From positions 1 through 64,000 of the forward strand of contig NZ_PNEC01000036.1 in the NCBI RefSeq assembly GCF_005886345.1: a stretch of 64,000 nucleotides of DNA, read 5' to 3'. The stretch is from Pseudoalteromonas phenolica (GTDB taxonomy: Bacteria > Pseudomonadota > Gammaproteobacteria > Enterobacterales > Alteromonadaceae). The position numbers and the translations under genes are program-made. Position 1 is the first letter of the stretch, and every line of letters starts with the position of its first letter. The notes beneath the pieces were generated by a model. It did no database searches, was not told the DNA's origin, and saw only the letters and a list, made by a program, of their open reading frames with translations. Shown in pieces: positions 25,788-35,896 of this stretch.

Positions 25788-28130
25788 TTACCAGTCGAAT
25801 ACGCCACGGAACGAAATCGCATATTCCGCTGGCGCACCTAAGCGTGCATTACGGGCACGGTGTGCGACGTAATATTCTTCATCAGTAATGTTTTTACCAA
25901 TGAAGTAAATGCCGTAGTTATCCCATTCGTAACCAAGCTGTAAGTTAACCAGCGTGCGCGCATCATTGTGTAAGTCAAAGAATGCATCGCCAGGCTGCAA
26001 ACCATCACGATATGGATTTGGTCTATTAGGTGCATCGCTGGCATAGTTAATATTGATGTTCGCGAATAAACCTTCAGGTCCTTGGTATGTTAAGCCTGCG
26101 CTTTGTGTACGCTCAGGTGCAGAGAACTGGCGGCCAGTTAAGTCATACTCGGTTTCTGGTGTTGTGATCTTAAAGTCAGTGAACTCAGTGCCTGCATAGC
26201 CAATAGCTGCATAGGCTTTAAGGTAATCTGTTACGTTGCAATTCACTTCAAACTCGAAGCCTTTCACTTCAGAGCTACCCGCATTGACTGTTTCAAGGTC
26301 AAAATTGTTTGAAGAAAGTTGTACAGAAACTTGTTGATCAGTCCAATCTGTATAGAAGAAGTTAGCATTTGCAGTTAATGCACCCTCTAACCACGTAGAG
26401 CGAATTGCTAATTCATAGTTGTCTGTATATTCAGGCTCATACTCGAATGTCACAGATTTCGCTTGGTTGATACCTACACCGCCTGAACGATACCCTTTCT
26501 GGAAAGTAAAGGTTGAGGTGAGATCGTCATTCAGATGATAGCTCACGCCAATTTTAGGCAAGAAAGTATTGAAGCTGGTATCTGCTAAGGCCGCAGGTTT
26601 TGAAGCGTCAGCTGCAATGCCGAGTAATCTGCCGTTAATCCCTGTTATCAGTGGTACAATGCCCTCGAAAGGTGTGCCTACATAATTTGCTGGGTTTGGC
26701 ATTTTATCTTGGTTAAGAATAGTATATTCAGCATCGTTACCATTTTCTTGCGCTTCGCGATCAAAGCGCACCCCCGCTAAAATATCCCACTTTTCATTTA
26801 TGTGCCAAACACCATCAGCGAAGAGTGCATAGCTAGTTACTTTACTTTCTGTCAGTGAATAGACCTTAGTTCTTGCAGGATCAATCTCTGCATATTGAGC
26901 AATGACTAAATCAGCGATTTGTGGACTAAGTTTGTATTGCGCTTGCAATACGTTACTTGATAGGCCAAGACGAGATAGATTGTAGTTGTTTAAACCCGTA
27001 CTTAACTCTTTGCGGTCGCCATTAAAGTAGTAAGCACCCGCTACACCGCTAAAGCTCTCATAGTCAAAAGTAAGCCTGAACTCTTGAGTCAGCGTTTTTT
27101 CAGTATTGTCATAGAATGTGCTGCTACCCGTGTCGACGACAGGTGTGTTACCTAGACCTTGTGGATAGTCAGAATCCCAGTCAAATGCCTCAAGTACGTC
27201 AGAGTAAGTTGTATAAGAAGAAAACGATAGCTCGTTATTAATGCCATAGTTCAAAGTTAAAGAAACAAGTTCAGTTTCGGCTTTACGCTCACGAGTATCG
27301 TTATATGTAGTACTACGGTTGTCAAAATCAACTTCACCAGCATTGGTAGTTAAGTTTGCATCACCATATGCGCGCTCTGCGTTCATGTAGCTAAGTATTG
27401 CCGAAAAGTCTTCTAACCCTGCCGGCTCGTATAAAAGTTTTAATCGATAGGTATGTTCTTCATTAAAATCTGAGTCAGAGTTGTCATGTAAGTTCGTGAC
27501 GTTACCATCGTAGCGCTTTTCTTCACCGCTGAATCTAAATGACAACTCATCTTCAACCAGGCCACCACCAATGGCAATACCGGCTTCTTGCTGACCATTC
27601 TGACCAATCAGAAATTTGTATTTACCTTCGTTTTCATGGCTTGGCATTTGCGTATTTAAAATAACTGCACCAGCAAGTGCGTTGCGCCCTTGCAATGTAG
27701 ACTGTGGGCCACGCAATATTTCAACTTGCTGCGCATCCCATGTTGAGAAGCCACCATTACGAACTAAGCCCTGTGGTAGCGGTGCGCCATCAATATACAC
27801 ACTTGCTAAGTAGCTATTACCACCGCCAGACACATTAAAGCCGTCGATTCCGCGAATGCTGAAACCATAGCTATCGCCATGGGTATTGGCTGTGTTCATC
27901 ATCACATCGGTGAAAGTGTTGATCTGCTGTTGTTCGATCATATCAGGAGTTAATACAGCAACACTTGTGGTGGTTTCTTGCAGGCTACGTGCAATTTTCT
28001 GACCTGTGACCATGATGGTTTCGATTTCTTTTTCATCACCTTGATCATCGGCAAAAACAAGTTGGCTAGACAGTGCCATCGGAATTGCAAGAGACGCACG
28101 TAGTGCAAATGAGAGCGCAGAGAGTTTCAT
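25788..28130 (-). CDS. TonB-dependent outer-membrane receptor, probably for a ferric siderophore
   Basis: 780 residues. A signal peptide (MKLSALSFALRASL...LVFADD) precedes a TonB-box-like segment (EIETIMVTGQ), a plug domain (about 45-160, VEILRGPQSTLQGRNALAGAV) and a beta-barrel ending in a terminal Trp after FRGVF. The substrate is not readable from sequence. The Fur-like box upstream and the PepSY/DUF3325/DUF3649-type partners downstream point to ferric-siderophore import. No siderophore biosynthesis genes are in the window, so a xenosiderophore is likely. Confidence 0.93.
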   Translation of the reverse strand: MKLSALSFALRASLAIPMALSSQLVFADDQGDEKEIETIMVTGQKIARSLQETTTSVAVLTPDMIEQQQINTFTDVMMNTANTHGDSYGFSIRGIDGFNVSGGGNSYLASVYIDGAPLPQGLVRNGGFSTWDAQQVEILRGPQSTLQGRNALAGAVILNTQMPSHENEGKYKFLIGQNGQQEAGIAIGGGLVEDELSFRFSGEEKRYDGNVTNLHDNSDSDFNEEHTYRLKLLYEPAGLEDFSAILSYMNAERAYGDANLTTNAGEVDFDNRSTTYNDTRERKAETELVSLTLNYGINNELSFSSYTTYSDVLEAFDWDSDYPQGLGNTPVVDTGSSTFYDNTEKTLTQEFRLTFDYESFSGVAGAYYFNGDRKELSTGLNNYNLSRLGLSSNVLQAQYKLSPQIADLVIAQYAEIDPARTKVYSLTESKVTSYALFADGVWHINEKWDILAGVRFDREAQENGNDAEYTILNQDKMPNPANYVGTPFEGIVPLITGINGRLLGIAADASKPAALADTSFNTFLPKIGVSYHLNDDLTSTFTFQKGYRSGGVGINQAKSVTFEYEPEYTDNYELAIRSTWLEGALTANANFFYTDWTDQQVSVQLSSNNFDLETVNAGSSEVKGFEFEVNCNVTDYLKAYAAIGYAGTEFTDFKITTPETEYDLTGRQFSAPERTQSAGLTYQGPEGLFANININYASDAPNRPNPYRDGLQPGDAFFDLHNDARTLVNLQLGYEWDNYGIYFIGKNITDEEYYVAHRARNARLGAPAEYAISFRGVFDW

Positions 28131-28193
28131 TATTCGTCCGTATAAAGTATTTGCTCAAAAAATAGGTTGCAAATACTAACATGATCAAAATTG

Positions 28194-28212
28194 CAAATCA
28201 TTATCATTACAG
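28194..28212 (-). promoter_or_regulatory. Fur-box-like operator upstream of the TonB receptor
   Basis: On the minus strand GTAATGATAATGATTTG closely resembles the Fur consensus of GATAAT/ATGATAAT units. It lies about 65 bases upstream of the receptor start, in the promoter zone. Iron-starvation induction of the operon is inferred. The rest of the 28131-28444 gap shows no gene. Confidence 0.72.
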
Positions 28213-28444
28213 TGTTCATTGTGGGTATTTTAATCTATATTTTATGTTGCATTGAGACAGAGTTTGGAAGAAAACAGCGTAGAGCTGCTCTTAAGGTTAT
28301 GATTTGTTTAGTTAAAAAATTACTTTGGCTGCTTTGTATGAGAGCTTTCTTTGCTTGAATGTAATTGTAGGTTTCGCTAAAAAGAATGCATATATTCATA
28401 ACTATACCGATATATGCATTAGTAAAACCAATAAAAACAGCTGT

Positions 28445-28993
28445 TTAAAAGCTAAAGGAGAATTGAACCCCCGTGAAATGGTTATCTTCAGCTTCCCAAC
28501 CATTACCATCAATTTGTCGGTAGCGGGTGTAGGCTTCGAGTTTAAGGTGTTCAATCTGCACACCAATGCCCGCACCTAAGTATGCATCAATCTCATTATT
28601 TGGCGCATTGTAAACTGTGATACTGGAATGGTTGCTATAACTGTCAGTATCACGTTGATCGTGAAACATCAGCTCAAAAGCGTCAAAGCCCAGCTCACCA
28701 TATGCGTAAACAGTAGAGAAATAACCAAATTTCAGCCCAGTATCTAATGTGAGAAAGTCTTCGCGATAACCTTGCTCTGTTGTCACACTGGCATTACCTA
28801 AAGCGCTAATAAAACCAATACCAAAAGGGGTTTGATTGAAATAGCCAATCATTTCAAATCCAGTTGAAATGATGTGATCGTCAAGTGCATTAAACTCTGA
28901 TTTGGCAAATACAGAAAAGTCGAAATCATCATTGGCGACACAAGGTAGTGAGGTTAAGCCAAGTAAGAAAAGCGAAGCAATGTAGCGCATCAT
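28445..28993 (-). CDS. Small outer-membrane beta-barrel-like protein
   Basis: 182 residues from the ATG at 28993, chosen because AAGGAT lies about seven bases upstream; an upstream start would add five residues. A signal peptide (MMRYIASLFLLGLTSLPCVA) precedes alternating hydrophobic/polar strands and a C-terminal aromatic tail (GVQFSFSF), typical of an outer-membrane barrel. The family is not recognised. It lies 87 bases downstream of a LytTR regulator on the same strand and may be its target. Confidence 0.75.
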   Translation of the reverse strand: MMRYIASLFLLGLTSLPCVANDDFDFSVFAKSEFNALDDHIISTGFEMIGYFNQTPFGIGFISALGNASVTTEQGYREDFLTLDTGLKFGYFSTVYAYGELGFDAFELMFHDQRDTDSYSNHSSITVYNAPNNEIDAYLGAGIGVQIEHLKLEAYTRYRQIDGNGWEAEDNHFTGVQFSFSF

Positions 28994-29080
28994 GTGGGAT
29001 CCTTGCAATTTAAACTTATGAAATTGTAAGTGGCGTAAAGAGCGCTAACTGTAAGAAAGTGTTCAAATTTTGTAAGTATC

Positions 29081-29938
29081 TTACGATATGTTAGGCAGTA
29101 ATAGACCTTTAAACTGCTCTTTATAGCGCCTTGAAAGGTTGAGCTTTTTACCACTATTAAGGGTAACCTCACTATCACCACTTTGAATGGGGGTGATGGA
29201 ACTAATGGCATCAAGTCGTACCGCATGACTACGGTGTATGCGACAAAATCCGTGAGGCTCGAGTTGTTCACTGAGCTTAGTTAAGGTGGCGCGAAGTGGA
29301 TAAACACGCCCATCAATATGTAAATTGACATAGTTACCCGCAGATTCTAACCACTCAATATCACTGACTTTGATAATAAATTCTTTGCCGAGTTTTCTAA
29401 CCAGCAGGCGTTCAAACTGAGGTTGTACAGACTCTTCGGTTTGTTGCAGTAGATGGGCCTCGCCCTTTAATTGGCCGATAAGATATTGATAGCCTTTAAT
29501 TACCACAATTAAAAACATAAACCCCCATACATCTTTTCGGTATTCATACAAGAATTCATACCAGAGCAAGCCAAAGTCATAGCTACCTGCTTGGCTCCAA
29601 TAAACGAGTTTGCGAAGTGCTACCATAATGGCGACATGTAACACACTAAACACGACTGAAGCAAAAAAATACAAGCCGAGAGAGCGTGTTATGGCTTGAA
29701 AATTAAAAGGTTGGTATTTAAGAAGAAAAATTACACCAGGTATTAACATTAGCGTGCTTAAGGCGCTGCTATATTCCCAGACAAATGGCTCCCACAACTG
29801 AAAAGGCAATACGCCATCACGTTGCGCTTCCATAATGTCAGAAGTAGCATTAATGGTGTTGTTGATAAAAATATAAGCCATTAATAACAGCGCACCATAT
29901 TGATTTGAATAGTGCAGAAAGTGAGGTGAGCGCGCCAT
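29081..29938 (-). CDS. LytTR-family DNA-binding regulator with membrane N-terminus
   Basis: 285 residues. Four predicted helices fill residues about 10-155, followed by a C-terminal LytTR domain (about 185-282) with VSDIEWLESAGNYVNLHI and FCRIHRSHAVRLDAI, the hallmark motifs of that fold. There is no receiver domain, so it is a one-component membrane sensor-regulator. A second regulator with the same design lies at 42844-43614. The outer-membrane gene downstream is the obvious candidate target. Confidence 0.9.
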   Translation of the reverse strand: MARSPHFLHYSNQYGALLLMAYIFINNTINATSDIMEAQRDGVLPFQLWEPFVWEYSSALSTLMLIPGVIFLLKYQPFNFQAITRSLGLYFFASVVFSVLHVAIMVALRKLVYWSQAGSYDFGLLWYEFLYEYRKDVWGFMFLIVVIKGYQYLIGQLKGEAHLLQQTEESVQPQFERLLVRKLGKEFIIKVSDIEWLESAGNYVNLHIDGRVYPLRATLTKLSEQLEPHGFCRIHRSHAVRLDAISSITPIQSGDSEVTLNSGKKLNLSRRYKEQFKGLLLPNIS

Positions 29939-30108
29939 ATTTAATTCTCTAACCTTAAAAGTACATCCAGTTTAACAACTAACTTAACCTGAATAAGCCT
30001 TAACTTGAATTTTCAGGTTCGATTAACAGGATCCAATTAAATCTGATAGTGGTGTATGTGCTAAATTTCGCCTCTTGTGAATAACCTCTGTGGCTCTCAG
30101 GTTTGATA

Positions 30109-30537
30109 TTACCGGTTTAAGTTCTTATTCTTGTTTATCAACTTTGGTAGAAAATGAAAAATAATTCCAACAAAAACTCCAAATGAAGCTGCCTTTAAAC
30201 TACCAAGCCAAAGTATTAATCCAGAATAGCCTTGAGCAGGCCCTAAACTCCCTTTGCTTAAAACATCCATGAACATCAAGCTGTTCCATATGATATGCAA
30301 TAAAGCCGTAAAAAAGTACGCACGAATGGTAATTGCTTTCATCAGCGAGTTTTGGTCTTTCATAGTATTTCTGAAAACTATAAACACACAAAAAAATATG
30401 AAAACTAATGGCGCTGATAACGAAAGTGAAAGGCTAAGTGACTCTAAATAACTTGTATTACCATATATAAAAGTGGCAAACGTTACTATTATTGAAAACA
30501 CTAGTGTTATTAATGAAAACCAGATTGTTTTATTCAT
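30109..30537 (-). CDS. Four-helix membrane protein of unknown function
   Basis: 142 residues from the ATG at 30537 (MNKTIWFSLITLVFS), preceded by AGGGAA. An in-frame start 63 bases further upstream would add a Lys/Leu-rich extension that breaks the membrane topology. Four hydrophobic segments are visible (about 5-24, 36-55, 71-91 and 106-130) with a Lys/Asn-rich C-terminus. No family is recognised and no operon partner is adjacent. Confidence 0.6.
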   Translation of the reverse strand: MNKTIWFSLITLVFSIIVTFATFIYGNTSYLESLSLSLSLSAPLVFIFFCVFIVFRNTMKDQNSLMKAITIRAYFFTALLHIIWNSLMFMDVLSKGSLGPAQGYSGLILWLGSLKAASFGVFVGIIFHFLPKLINKNKNLNR

Positions 30538-30957
30538 TTTTATTAATTCCCTATATAGCTTATTCCTTAAAATAAGCATAAAGCTGCCTAATTTTGCCAA
30601 AATAGTATATTTTTAAACGCACATCGACTTCTATTAAATGATGCCATAATTCACAGTAGGAGTATATTGGGTCATGTCTTGCATTTTGCATGCTGGTGAG
30701 GGGGTTATCAACTGTCATCACTCGCTATTTATCGAAGTTAGGTTGAGCTCATAGCCGTCTGTAATACAAGCTCTAACTTATAAATAAAAGCTGTCAGAAA
30801 CAGATGTGAGCTACTTCACTAAACCAGTCCCAAGAGGTTTACCCCACAATCCCACCGCTTATCCCTAGTCGCTGTTTTTTAAGCACATATTTATTTCATT
30901 TCGACAATTACTCAGAAAAGATAAGACAACCAAGCCTGAGAAACTGACGGAAAAGGT
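30538..30957. other. Intergenic region without recognised gene
   Basis: About 420 bases between the divergent four-helix protein and the acyltransferase. No convincing ORF, RNA gene or strong hairpin was seen. It presumably holds both promoters. Confidence 0.5.
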
Positions 30958-32211
30958 ATGTTCAAATCTATCGCTAAATGGTGGCAGCCCACTGCTTTTG
31001 TAAGCCAACCGAAAGAACGCTTTGTTGAACTCGACTGGCTGAGAGTGCTCGCGTTTGGTCTGTTGGTGTTCTATCACACAGGTATGTTGTATACGCAAAA
31101 CTGGGGCTTTCATTTTAAAAGTGTCTATTTAAGTACAGAAATAGAAAATCTAATGTTACTGCTCTCACCTTGGCGTATGGGTCTGATTTGGTTTATTTCA
31201 GGTGCCGCATTGAGTTGCTTATTACAGAAGTCGTCATTGCCTCAGTTTTTAATGAGTCGAACCGTGAAAATCTTATTGCCCCTGCTGGTGGGCGTGTGGT
31301 TTGTCGTACCTATTCAATTGTATGCGCAAATGCAGCAAGAGGTTGGTTTAACGCTTAGCTATGTTGAGTTTTACATCGCGTTTTTTGATCTATCTCACCC
31401 GCTATTTGCACAGTATCAAGCGGGTATTTGGCCTCATGTCGATGTGAATCACCTTTGGTACTTGCGATCATTATGGCAATTTACTTTGTTGCTAGTATTG
31501 ATGTTACCTGTACTGCAAAGCCGCTGGCTGCATAAGGGCATTGCGCGTTTCTTAAAGCGCCCTGTGCTTTGGGTGTATTTAGGTTTACTGGTGCCGCTTT
31601 GCGTTTTAAAACTGTCTTGGCCTAGTGAGACATTTCGTTATCCAATGGGGCTTGTTTTTTTAATCTATGGCTTTTTACTGACACATCACCGAGCGTTCTT
31701 TGAAAAGCTCAGTCAGCACTGGCATAGGCTATTAGGTAGTTTTATTGTTGGATATCTGCTGGTGGTTTGGGGCTACCAAATGATTTGGCTTAACGATCAA
31801 AGTTTAGAATGGCAGATTACCGCAATGGACATGCTTTACACTGCTCAGAGATTACTTGGCGTGATGACGATGTTGGCATTGGCAGCGCGATTCTTAAAGC
31901 GTCCCCATCGCTTATTGCCAAGAGTTAATCGGTTAGTGTTTCCTTTTTATATTTTTCATCAGAGTATCATTATTGCTTTGGCATTCTGGTTCCATGATAT
32001 GAATTTGGGGGCAGTAGCGGAGGCTTGCTTAATTGTATTAGGTACTTTTACACTCTGTGCTCTGTTGTGTGTTGTCTTAAATTACTTGCCATTTATGCAG
32101 CCATTATTTGGTATCAGGGTGAATAAAGAATATCCGAGACACCTTAAAATAGCAGGGAATACTTTGATGTTCATACTTTTGGTGCCCATGGCCCTAAACA
32201 TTCTATTTTGA
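30958..32211 (+). CDS. Acyltransferase-3 family integral membrane protein
   Basis: 417 residues with about ten helices. The N-terminal R-F-V-E-L-D-W-L-R motif, followed by FYHTGM with the putative catalytic His near residue 41, is typical of the acyltransferase-3 family, including the OpgC (glucan succinyltransferase) branch. It would transfer acyl or succinyl groups to a surface or periplasmic glycan; the acceptor is unknown. It stands alone, with the idi gene 180 bases downstream on the same strand. Confidence 0.85.
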   Translation: MFKSIAKWWQPTAFVSQPKERFVELDWLRVLAFGLLVFYHTGMLYTQNWGFHFKSVYLSTEIENLMLLLSPWRMGLIWFISGAALSCLLQKSSLPQFLMSRTVKILLPLLVGVWFVVPIQLYAQMQQEVGLTLSYVEFYIAFFDLSHPLFAQYQAGIWPHVDVNHLWYLRSLWQFTLLLVLMLPVLQSRWLHKGIARFLKRPVLWVYLGLLVPLCVLKLSWPSETFRYPMGLVFLIYGFLLTHHRAFFEKLSQHWHRLLGSFIVGYLLVVWGYQMIWLNDQSLEWQITAMDMLYTAQRLLGVMTMLALAARFLKRPHRLLPRVNRLVFPFYIFHQSIIIALAFWFHDMNLGAVAEACLIVLGTFTLCALLCVVLNYLPFMQPLFGIRVNKEYPRHLKIAGNTLMFILLVPMALNILF

Positions 32212-32392
32212 ACGTATTGCGTAACCCCTAGCTATGAAGCAGCATGACTCATACTACCCCGTAAAGGCTTGATGATTGTGTACATTAAAAGTGTTTTAAA
32301 ATATAACTAATTATATATCCCATCTAAACTTAAAGGGTGACTTCACACGTATTACTCATAGTATAAGTGGCATCGCATAGGTGAGATAATGT

Positions 32393-32935
32393 ATGAAAGA
32401 AGAAGTTCAATTAGTTGATGAGTTGGGTAATGTAATTGGCTACGAAGAAAAGCTAAAAGCACATAGGTTGGGGCTTTTGCACAGTGCGTTTTCACTCATG
32501 ATTGTCAGGAATACCAAATCAGGCTATGAATTTCTACTTCAACGTCGTGCACTTGGTAAATATCATAGTGGCGGTCTTTGGAGTAATACGTGTTGTTCTC
32601 ATCCTAGGCGGGGCGAGCCCATCCAAGATGCTGTTCGTCGACGCGTTAATGAAGAGCTAGGTATCATGGCATTGTCACCGCTCCATGCATTATCGCCATT
32701 TACCTATAAAGCTTATTTAGATAATCATCTCATTGAACATGAATATGACCATATTTTTATATCAGAGTGTTCACCTGATCCTATCTGCCCTGAGCCAAAT
32801 GAAGTCATGTCATTCGAGTGGATGAAAGAGCAGCAAATTTTGCAACTCTTAGACACAGAACCGAAACGATTTACGGCATGGTTTGCTGATGTTTTTAAAT
32901 ATGTACGTGCTTACTTATTGGGTTTTAAATCATAA
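32393..32935 (+). CDS. idi: Isopentenyl-diphosphate delta-isomerase, type I
   Basis: A 180-residue Nudix-fold enzyme that interconverts IPP and DMAPP. The active-site Cys is in NTCCSHPR (about residue 67), the Nudix-like helix in RRRVNEELGI, and the metal-binding Glu pair in EHEYDH. It supplies DMAPP for the carotenoid genes. It converges on blh with only four bases between the stop codons, and its location at the end of the proteorhodopsin/crt cluster matches other marine retinal gene clusters. Confidence 0.96.
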   Translation: MKEEVQLVDELGNVIGYEEKLKAHRLGLLHSAFSLMIVRNTKSGYEFLLQRRALGKYHSGGLWSNTCCSHPRRGEPIQDAVRRRVNEELGIMALSPLHALSPFTYKAYLDNHLIEHEYDHIFISECSPDPICPEPNEVMSFEWMKEQQILQLLDTEPKRFTAWFADVFKYVRAYLLGFKS

Positions 32936-32939
32936 ACAG

Positions 32940-33833
32940 TTACTTTTTTTCCGACCAAATAGTTAACAGCATATGGGGCACCGTCAGCGCGAATAACAAA
33001 ATAAACGTAGTGCTAAACAGATTTTCGTCGAATGCTCGAATATTTTTAAACATAATAAAAAAAGCGAATGCCAACAGTGCCGTGCCAACCATAGGTATGC
33101 TGACCCAACAGATAAACGAGAATCTACTTAATTGATAGTCGGTCATAATCCTCTTTGTATGTAATATCGAATGAAATGCACAAAAGTAAGCTAGAAAAAA
33201 TGCCAGAGGCGGTAACAAGAAGGCAGACAATGCGATACCCAATGTCGTTTTAATATGTGTTTTGAAATAAAGATGAAATGCACGGATAAAAACTAAGCTA
33301 ATTAGGCTTATGCTGTTCAAAGCTTTCAACAGTAAAATAAACCTTTCAGCGGTAATTTGGTCGTTGCCAAGCAGCATAAACAGAGACGTTAGATTGTCAG
33401 AGTAAAGCCATACGCTTGCACTAAGTAAAATGGAGGCAAGGCATATTCTGGCTAAAAAGTTATTTAGTTCAAACCAGTCTTCTTGAAAATGGCCAATCGC
33501 CAAGACATAGAAAGTTAAGAGGCCAAGAAAAGGAGAGGATTGCCAAAAAAATAAACAAACTAAGACAATGAGTAGATAGACACCATACAAAATGACTCTT
33601 TTGAGGAGGCTACTTTGGAAAGGCAGCTGTTTTAAACAGTATTTTTCAATAACAATCACATCAAGTGCACCATGAGGTATCCCAACAAAGAAAATGGCGA
33701 CGGCAACGAGTGTGAACAAAAAAAGCTGCGAAAGATCAGCGATGGCAAGCATACTCACTAAACCAACAGCAACCGCAAAAAATGGAAATATCCGGTCAGG
33801 TGATTGGTACGTTTTAGGCGTGATCATATTCAT
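32940..33833 (-). CDS. blh: Brp/Blh family beta-carotene 15,15'-dioxygenase
   Basis: A 297-residue integral membrane protein that cleaves beta-carotene into two retinal molecules, the chromophore of proteorhodopsin. Iron-ligand histidines expected in the family are visible in GIPHGALD (about residue 50), GHFQEDWF and FHSILHTKR. Six to seven helices are predicted. It overlaps crtY by four bases (ATGA), so it is translated from the same mRNA. It is the last gene of the operon. Confidence 0.94.
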   Translation of the reverse strand: MNMITPKTYQSPDRIFPFFAVAVGLVSMLAIADLSQLFLFTLVAVAIFFVGIPHGALDVIVIEKYCLKQLPFQSSLLKRVILYGVYLLIVLVCLFFWQSSPFLGLLTFYVLAIGHFQEDWFELNNFLARICLASILLSASVWLYSDNLTSLFMLLGNDQITAERFILLLKALNSISLISLVFIRAFHLYFKTHIKTTLGIALSAFLLPPLAFFLAYFCAFHSILHTKRIMTDYQLSRFSFICWVSIPMVGTALLAFAFFIMFKNIRAFDENLFSTTFILLFALTVPHMLLTIWSEKK

Positions 33834-34975
33834 AATGCGCGTAAAAAAGCCCTTTTCGGCATCGCAAGAATGATATTTGTTAAATCTTTGAATGAAGCAG
33901 ATTCCGTCATAAATTGCGTGAAGCAGTCTGGACTCGTTCTCTGTATCAATGATTTAAAAAGATTGGGGGCAATAAGCATGTTATTTTTTAAAGCACGAAG
34001 AAACAGTCTATCCATTAACCTGTATCTGATTGATATAGGCATTTTTTGTGTAAAAGGTTGCCCTGTGTTTATCTGATATGCGGCTTCTTTCGCCCAGCGT
34101 TGAGTGGGTAAAAACGTGTAACCCGAGCTGGTTCTGACATGACCTCCAGCAATACCGTTGCGAGTATAAAATTGCCCGAATTTAAGGTGGTTTTGAGGTT
34201 TTATTGTGTGCATTGGTATTACGCCTTGCTCCCAAGTGAGTGCGCGTAGTTTTTTCAAATCAAAGCGCTCTGCAATTTTGGCATTAACCTCTTGCTTAAT
34301 AATATTAAATGGCAGTACTGATTGGCTAAAGTAAGTCACTTCATAAAGAGCACGATGGTCGTCAATAGGTAGAATATAAACAAAGCGCAAAGCGCCGTCG
34401 TTTGTGACTGTCATTTGCTCCATTAATCCAACACAGCTCGAATCAAACAACGCCGTTGAGCTTTCAAGCCAAACACCTACAAAGCATTGAAATAAATTAC
34501 CTTTAGCATTTACATGTTTGTCTAATCGGCTGTCTACAATATAGTTTGAAGTGATTGAAGTTGCCGTGTGTTCTGTATTAAGTATCAAACTTTTATCACG
34601 TTTTTGAACATCAGTGACAGGTTTCGAAAAATGTAACTCAATGTGCTTGCTTTTATGACATTGCTCCATAAAAAACTGGTAGAAATCAGCCCCTTTTATA
34701 CAGTGATAGTGTTGCTTTGGGTTCTTAGAGTTGTGTTGAAAGGTGTCTATTTCGTCACTGACCTGCCATTTAGACCAAGATTTAGAAATTAACGGTTTAA
34801 GGTAATTGGGCAAGTGTTCTTTGCCCCAAAAACACCATGTTCGTGCTTTATCAAATGAATCTTCAGCTTCGAACATTCCAATTTTACGCTGGCTTTTTAT
34901 ATCATTAAGAGCCAGCACAAGAGACGCGTTTGCCATACCAATACCGATGCAGCTTAAATCATAAGCGGCTTTCAT
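33830..34975 (-). CDS. crtY: Lycopene beta-cyclase
   Basis: A 381-residue FAD/NAD(P)-dependent enzyme that cyclises both ends of lycopene to beta-carotene. The N-terminal dinucleotide motif is DLSCIGIGMANASLVLAL, and RTWCFW near residue 45 and GGHVRTSSGYTF near 276 are CrtY hallmarks. It overlaps crtB upstream and blh downstream by four bases each. Confidence 0.95.
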   Translation of the reverse strand: MKAAYDLSCIGIGMANASLVLALNDIKSQRKIGMFEAEDSFDKARTWCFWGKEHLPNYLKPLISKSWSKWQVSDEIDTFQHNSKNPKQHYHCIKGADFYQFFMEQCHKSKHIELHFSKPVTDVQKRDKSLILNTEHTATSITSNYIVDSRLDKHVNAKGNLFQCFVGVWLESSTALFDSSCVGLMEQMTVTNDGALRFVYILPIDDHRALYEVTYFSQSVLPFNIIKQEVNAKIAERFDLKKLRALTWEQGVIPMHTIKPQNHLKFGQFYTRNGIAGGHVRTSSGYTFLPTQRWAKEAAYQINTGQPFTQKMPISIRYRLMDRLFLRALKNNMLIAPNLFKSLIQRTSPDCFTQFMTESASFKDLTNIILAMPKRAFLRAL

Positions 34976-35877
34976 AAAGCGTCACTGTTTGTTGGTTTGA
35001 GTTGAGACAGCGACTGATGTAATTCTTTGTGATGTTTTAGTGTCTTTATTGGTGCTACTGAGGGAAGTTGCCATAATGCCTTTGCTGCAACCAATATTTT
35101 TTTGTAAGTAGGCACTACACATCGAGGCAACCAATACTGATAATGTTGTTGTTCGATTAACACACCGATATGTCTATACACTGACAGCGCGACAGCAATC
35201 GCCCTTCTACTCTTAGGTGGCAGAAATTGTAGCCCTATTCGGGCACTAGCATAATATTGCTCTGCAAGTTGTAAGAGTCTTTTTATGCTGTTTGCCGTGA
35301 TTTGCCTTATCTGTTCATCCTCAGATAAGATTTCTTCAGGCGAGTGAGGGCACCATGAAAAAGGTATGTATCGTCTGCCCATTTCAGCGTCTTCTTTGAC
35401 ATCTCTGGCAATGTTAGTCAGTTGCATGGCCACACCCAAATCAATGGCAAAGTCGTAACTTCGTTTATCGGCACCGAGAATAGGACACATCATTAGCCCA
35501 ACAACGCCAGCGACCTGATAAGCATATTGAATTAACTCGTCTTGGTCATGAATTCGTGCGGGAGACAAATCACTTTGTACACCATTTACCAGAGTCATTG
35601 GTAGAGCTGTCGAAATTTCATGTCGTTTAAAAAAACGAATGAATTCATCGAGTGTTTCACCGCAAGAGTTAATTTTTCCTGAAAGGCTATCATTAATGTG
35701 GTTGAGTTGCTTCGCTGCTAATTCAGCATGCTCACTTTGATCGGCAATGTCATCGACCCATCTACAAAACTGGTACAGCTTTGCAGCTTCCTGCAATTGT
35801 CCATGCTCTAACAGCCGGCCTGCAAATCTGAAAGATTTACCATATCGACTAAGTGTACTCAGTGCTGGTTCCGTCAT
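34972..35877 (-). CDS. crtB: Phytoene synthase
   Basis: A 301-residue enzyme that condenses two GGPP to 15-cis-phytoene. Both Asp-rich substrate sites are present: DDIAD near residue 41 and DVKEDAEMGRRYIP near 159. The length is typical. It lies between crtI (19-base gap) and crtY (four-base overlap). Confidence 0.96.
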   Translation of the reverse strand: MTEPALSTLSRYGKSFRFAGRLLEHGQLQEAAKLYQFCRWVDDIADQSEHAELAAKQLNHINDSLSGKINSCGETLDEFIRFFKRHEISTALPMTLVNGVQSDLSPARIHDQDELIQYAYQVAGVVGLMMCPILGADKRSYDFAIDLGVAMQLTNIARDVKEDAEMGRRYIPFSWCPHSPEEILSEDEQIRQITANSIKRLLQLAEQYYASARIGLQFLPPKSRRAIAVALSVYRHIGVLIEQQHYQYWLPRCVVPTYKKILVAAKALWQLPSVAPIKTLKHHKELHQSLSQLKPTNSDAL

Positions 35878-35896
35878 ACTAGTAAGCCTATTAATG

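Noticed and set aside
28325..28579. 84-codon plus-strand ORF
   Set aside because: More than half of it is antisense to the outer-membrane protein gene at 28445-28993, and its start has no ribosome site.
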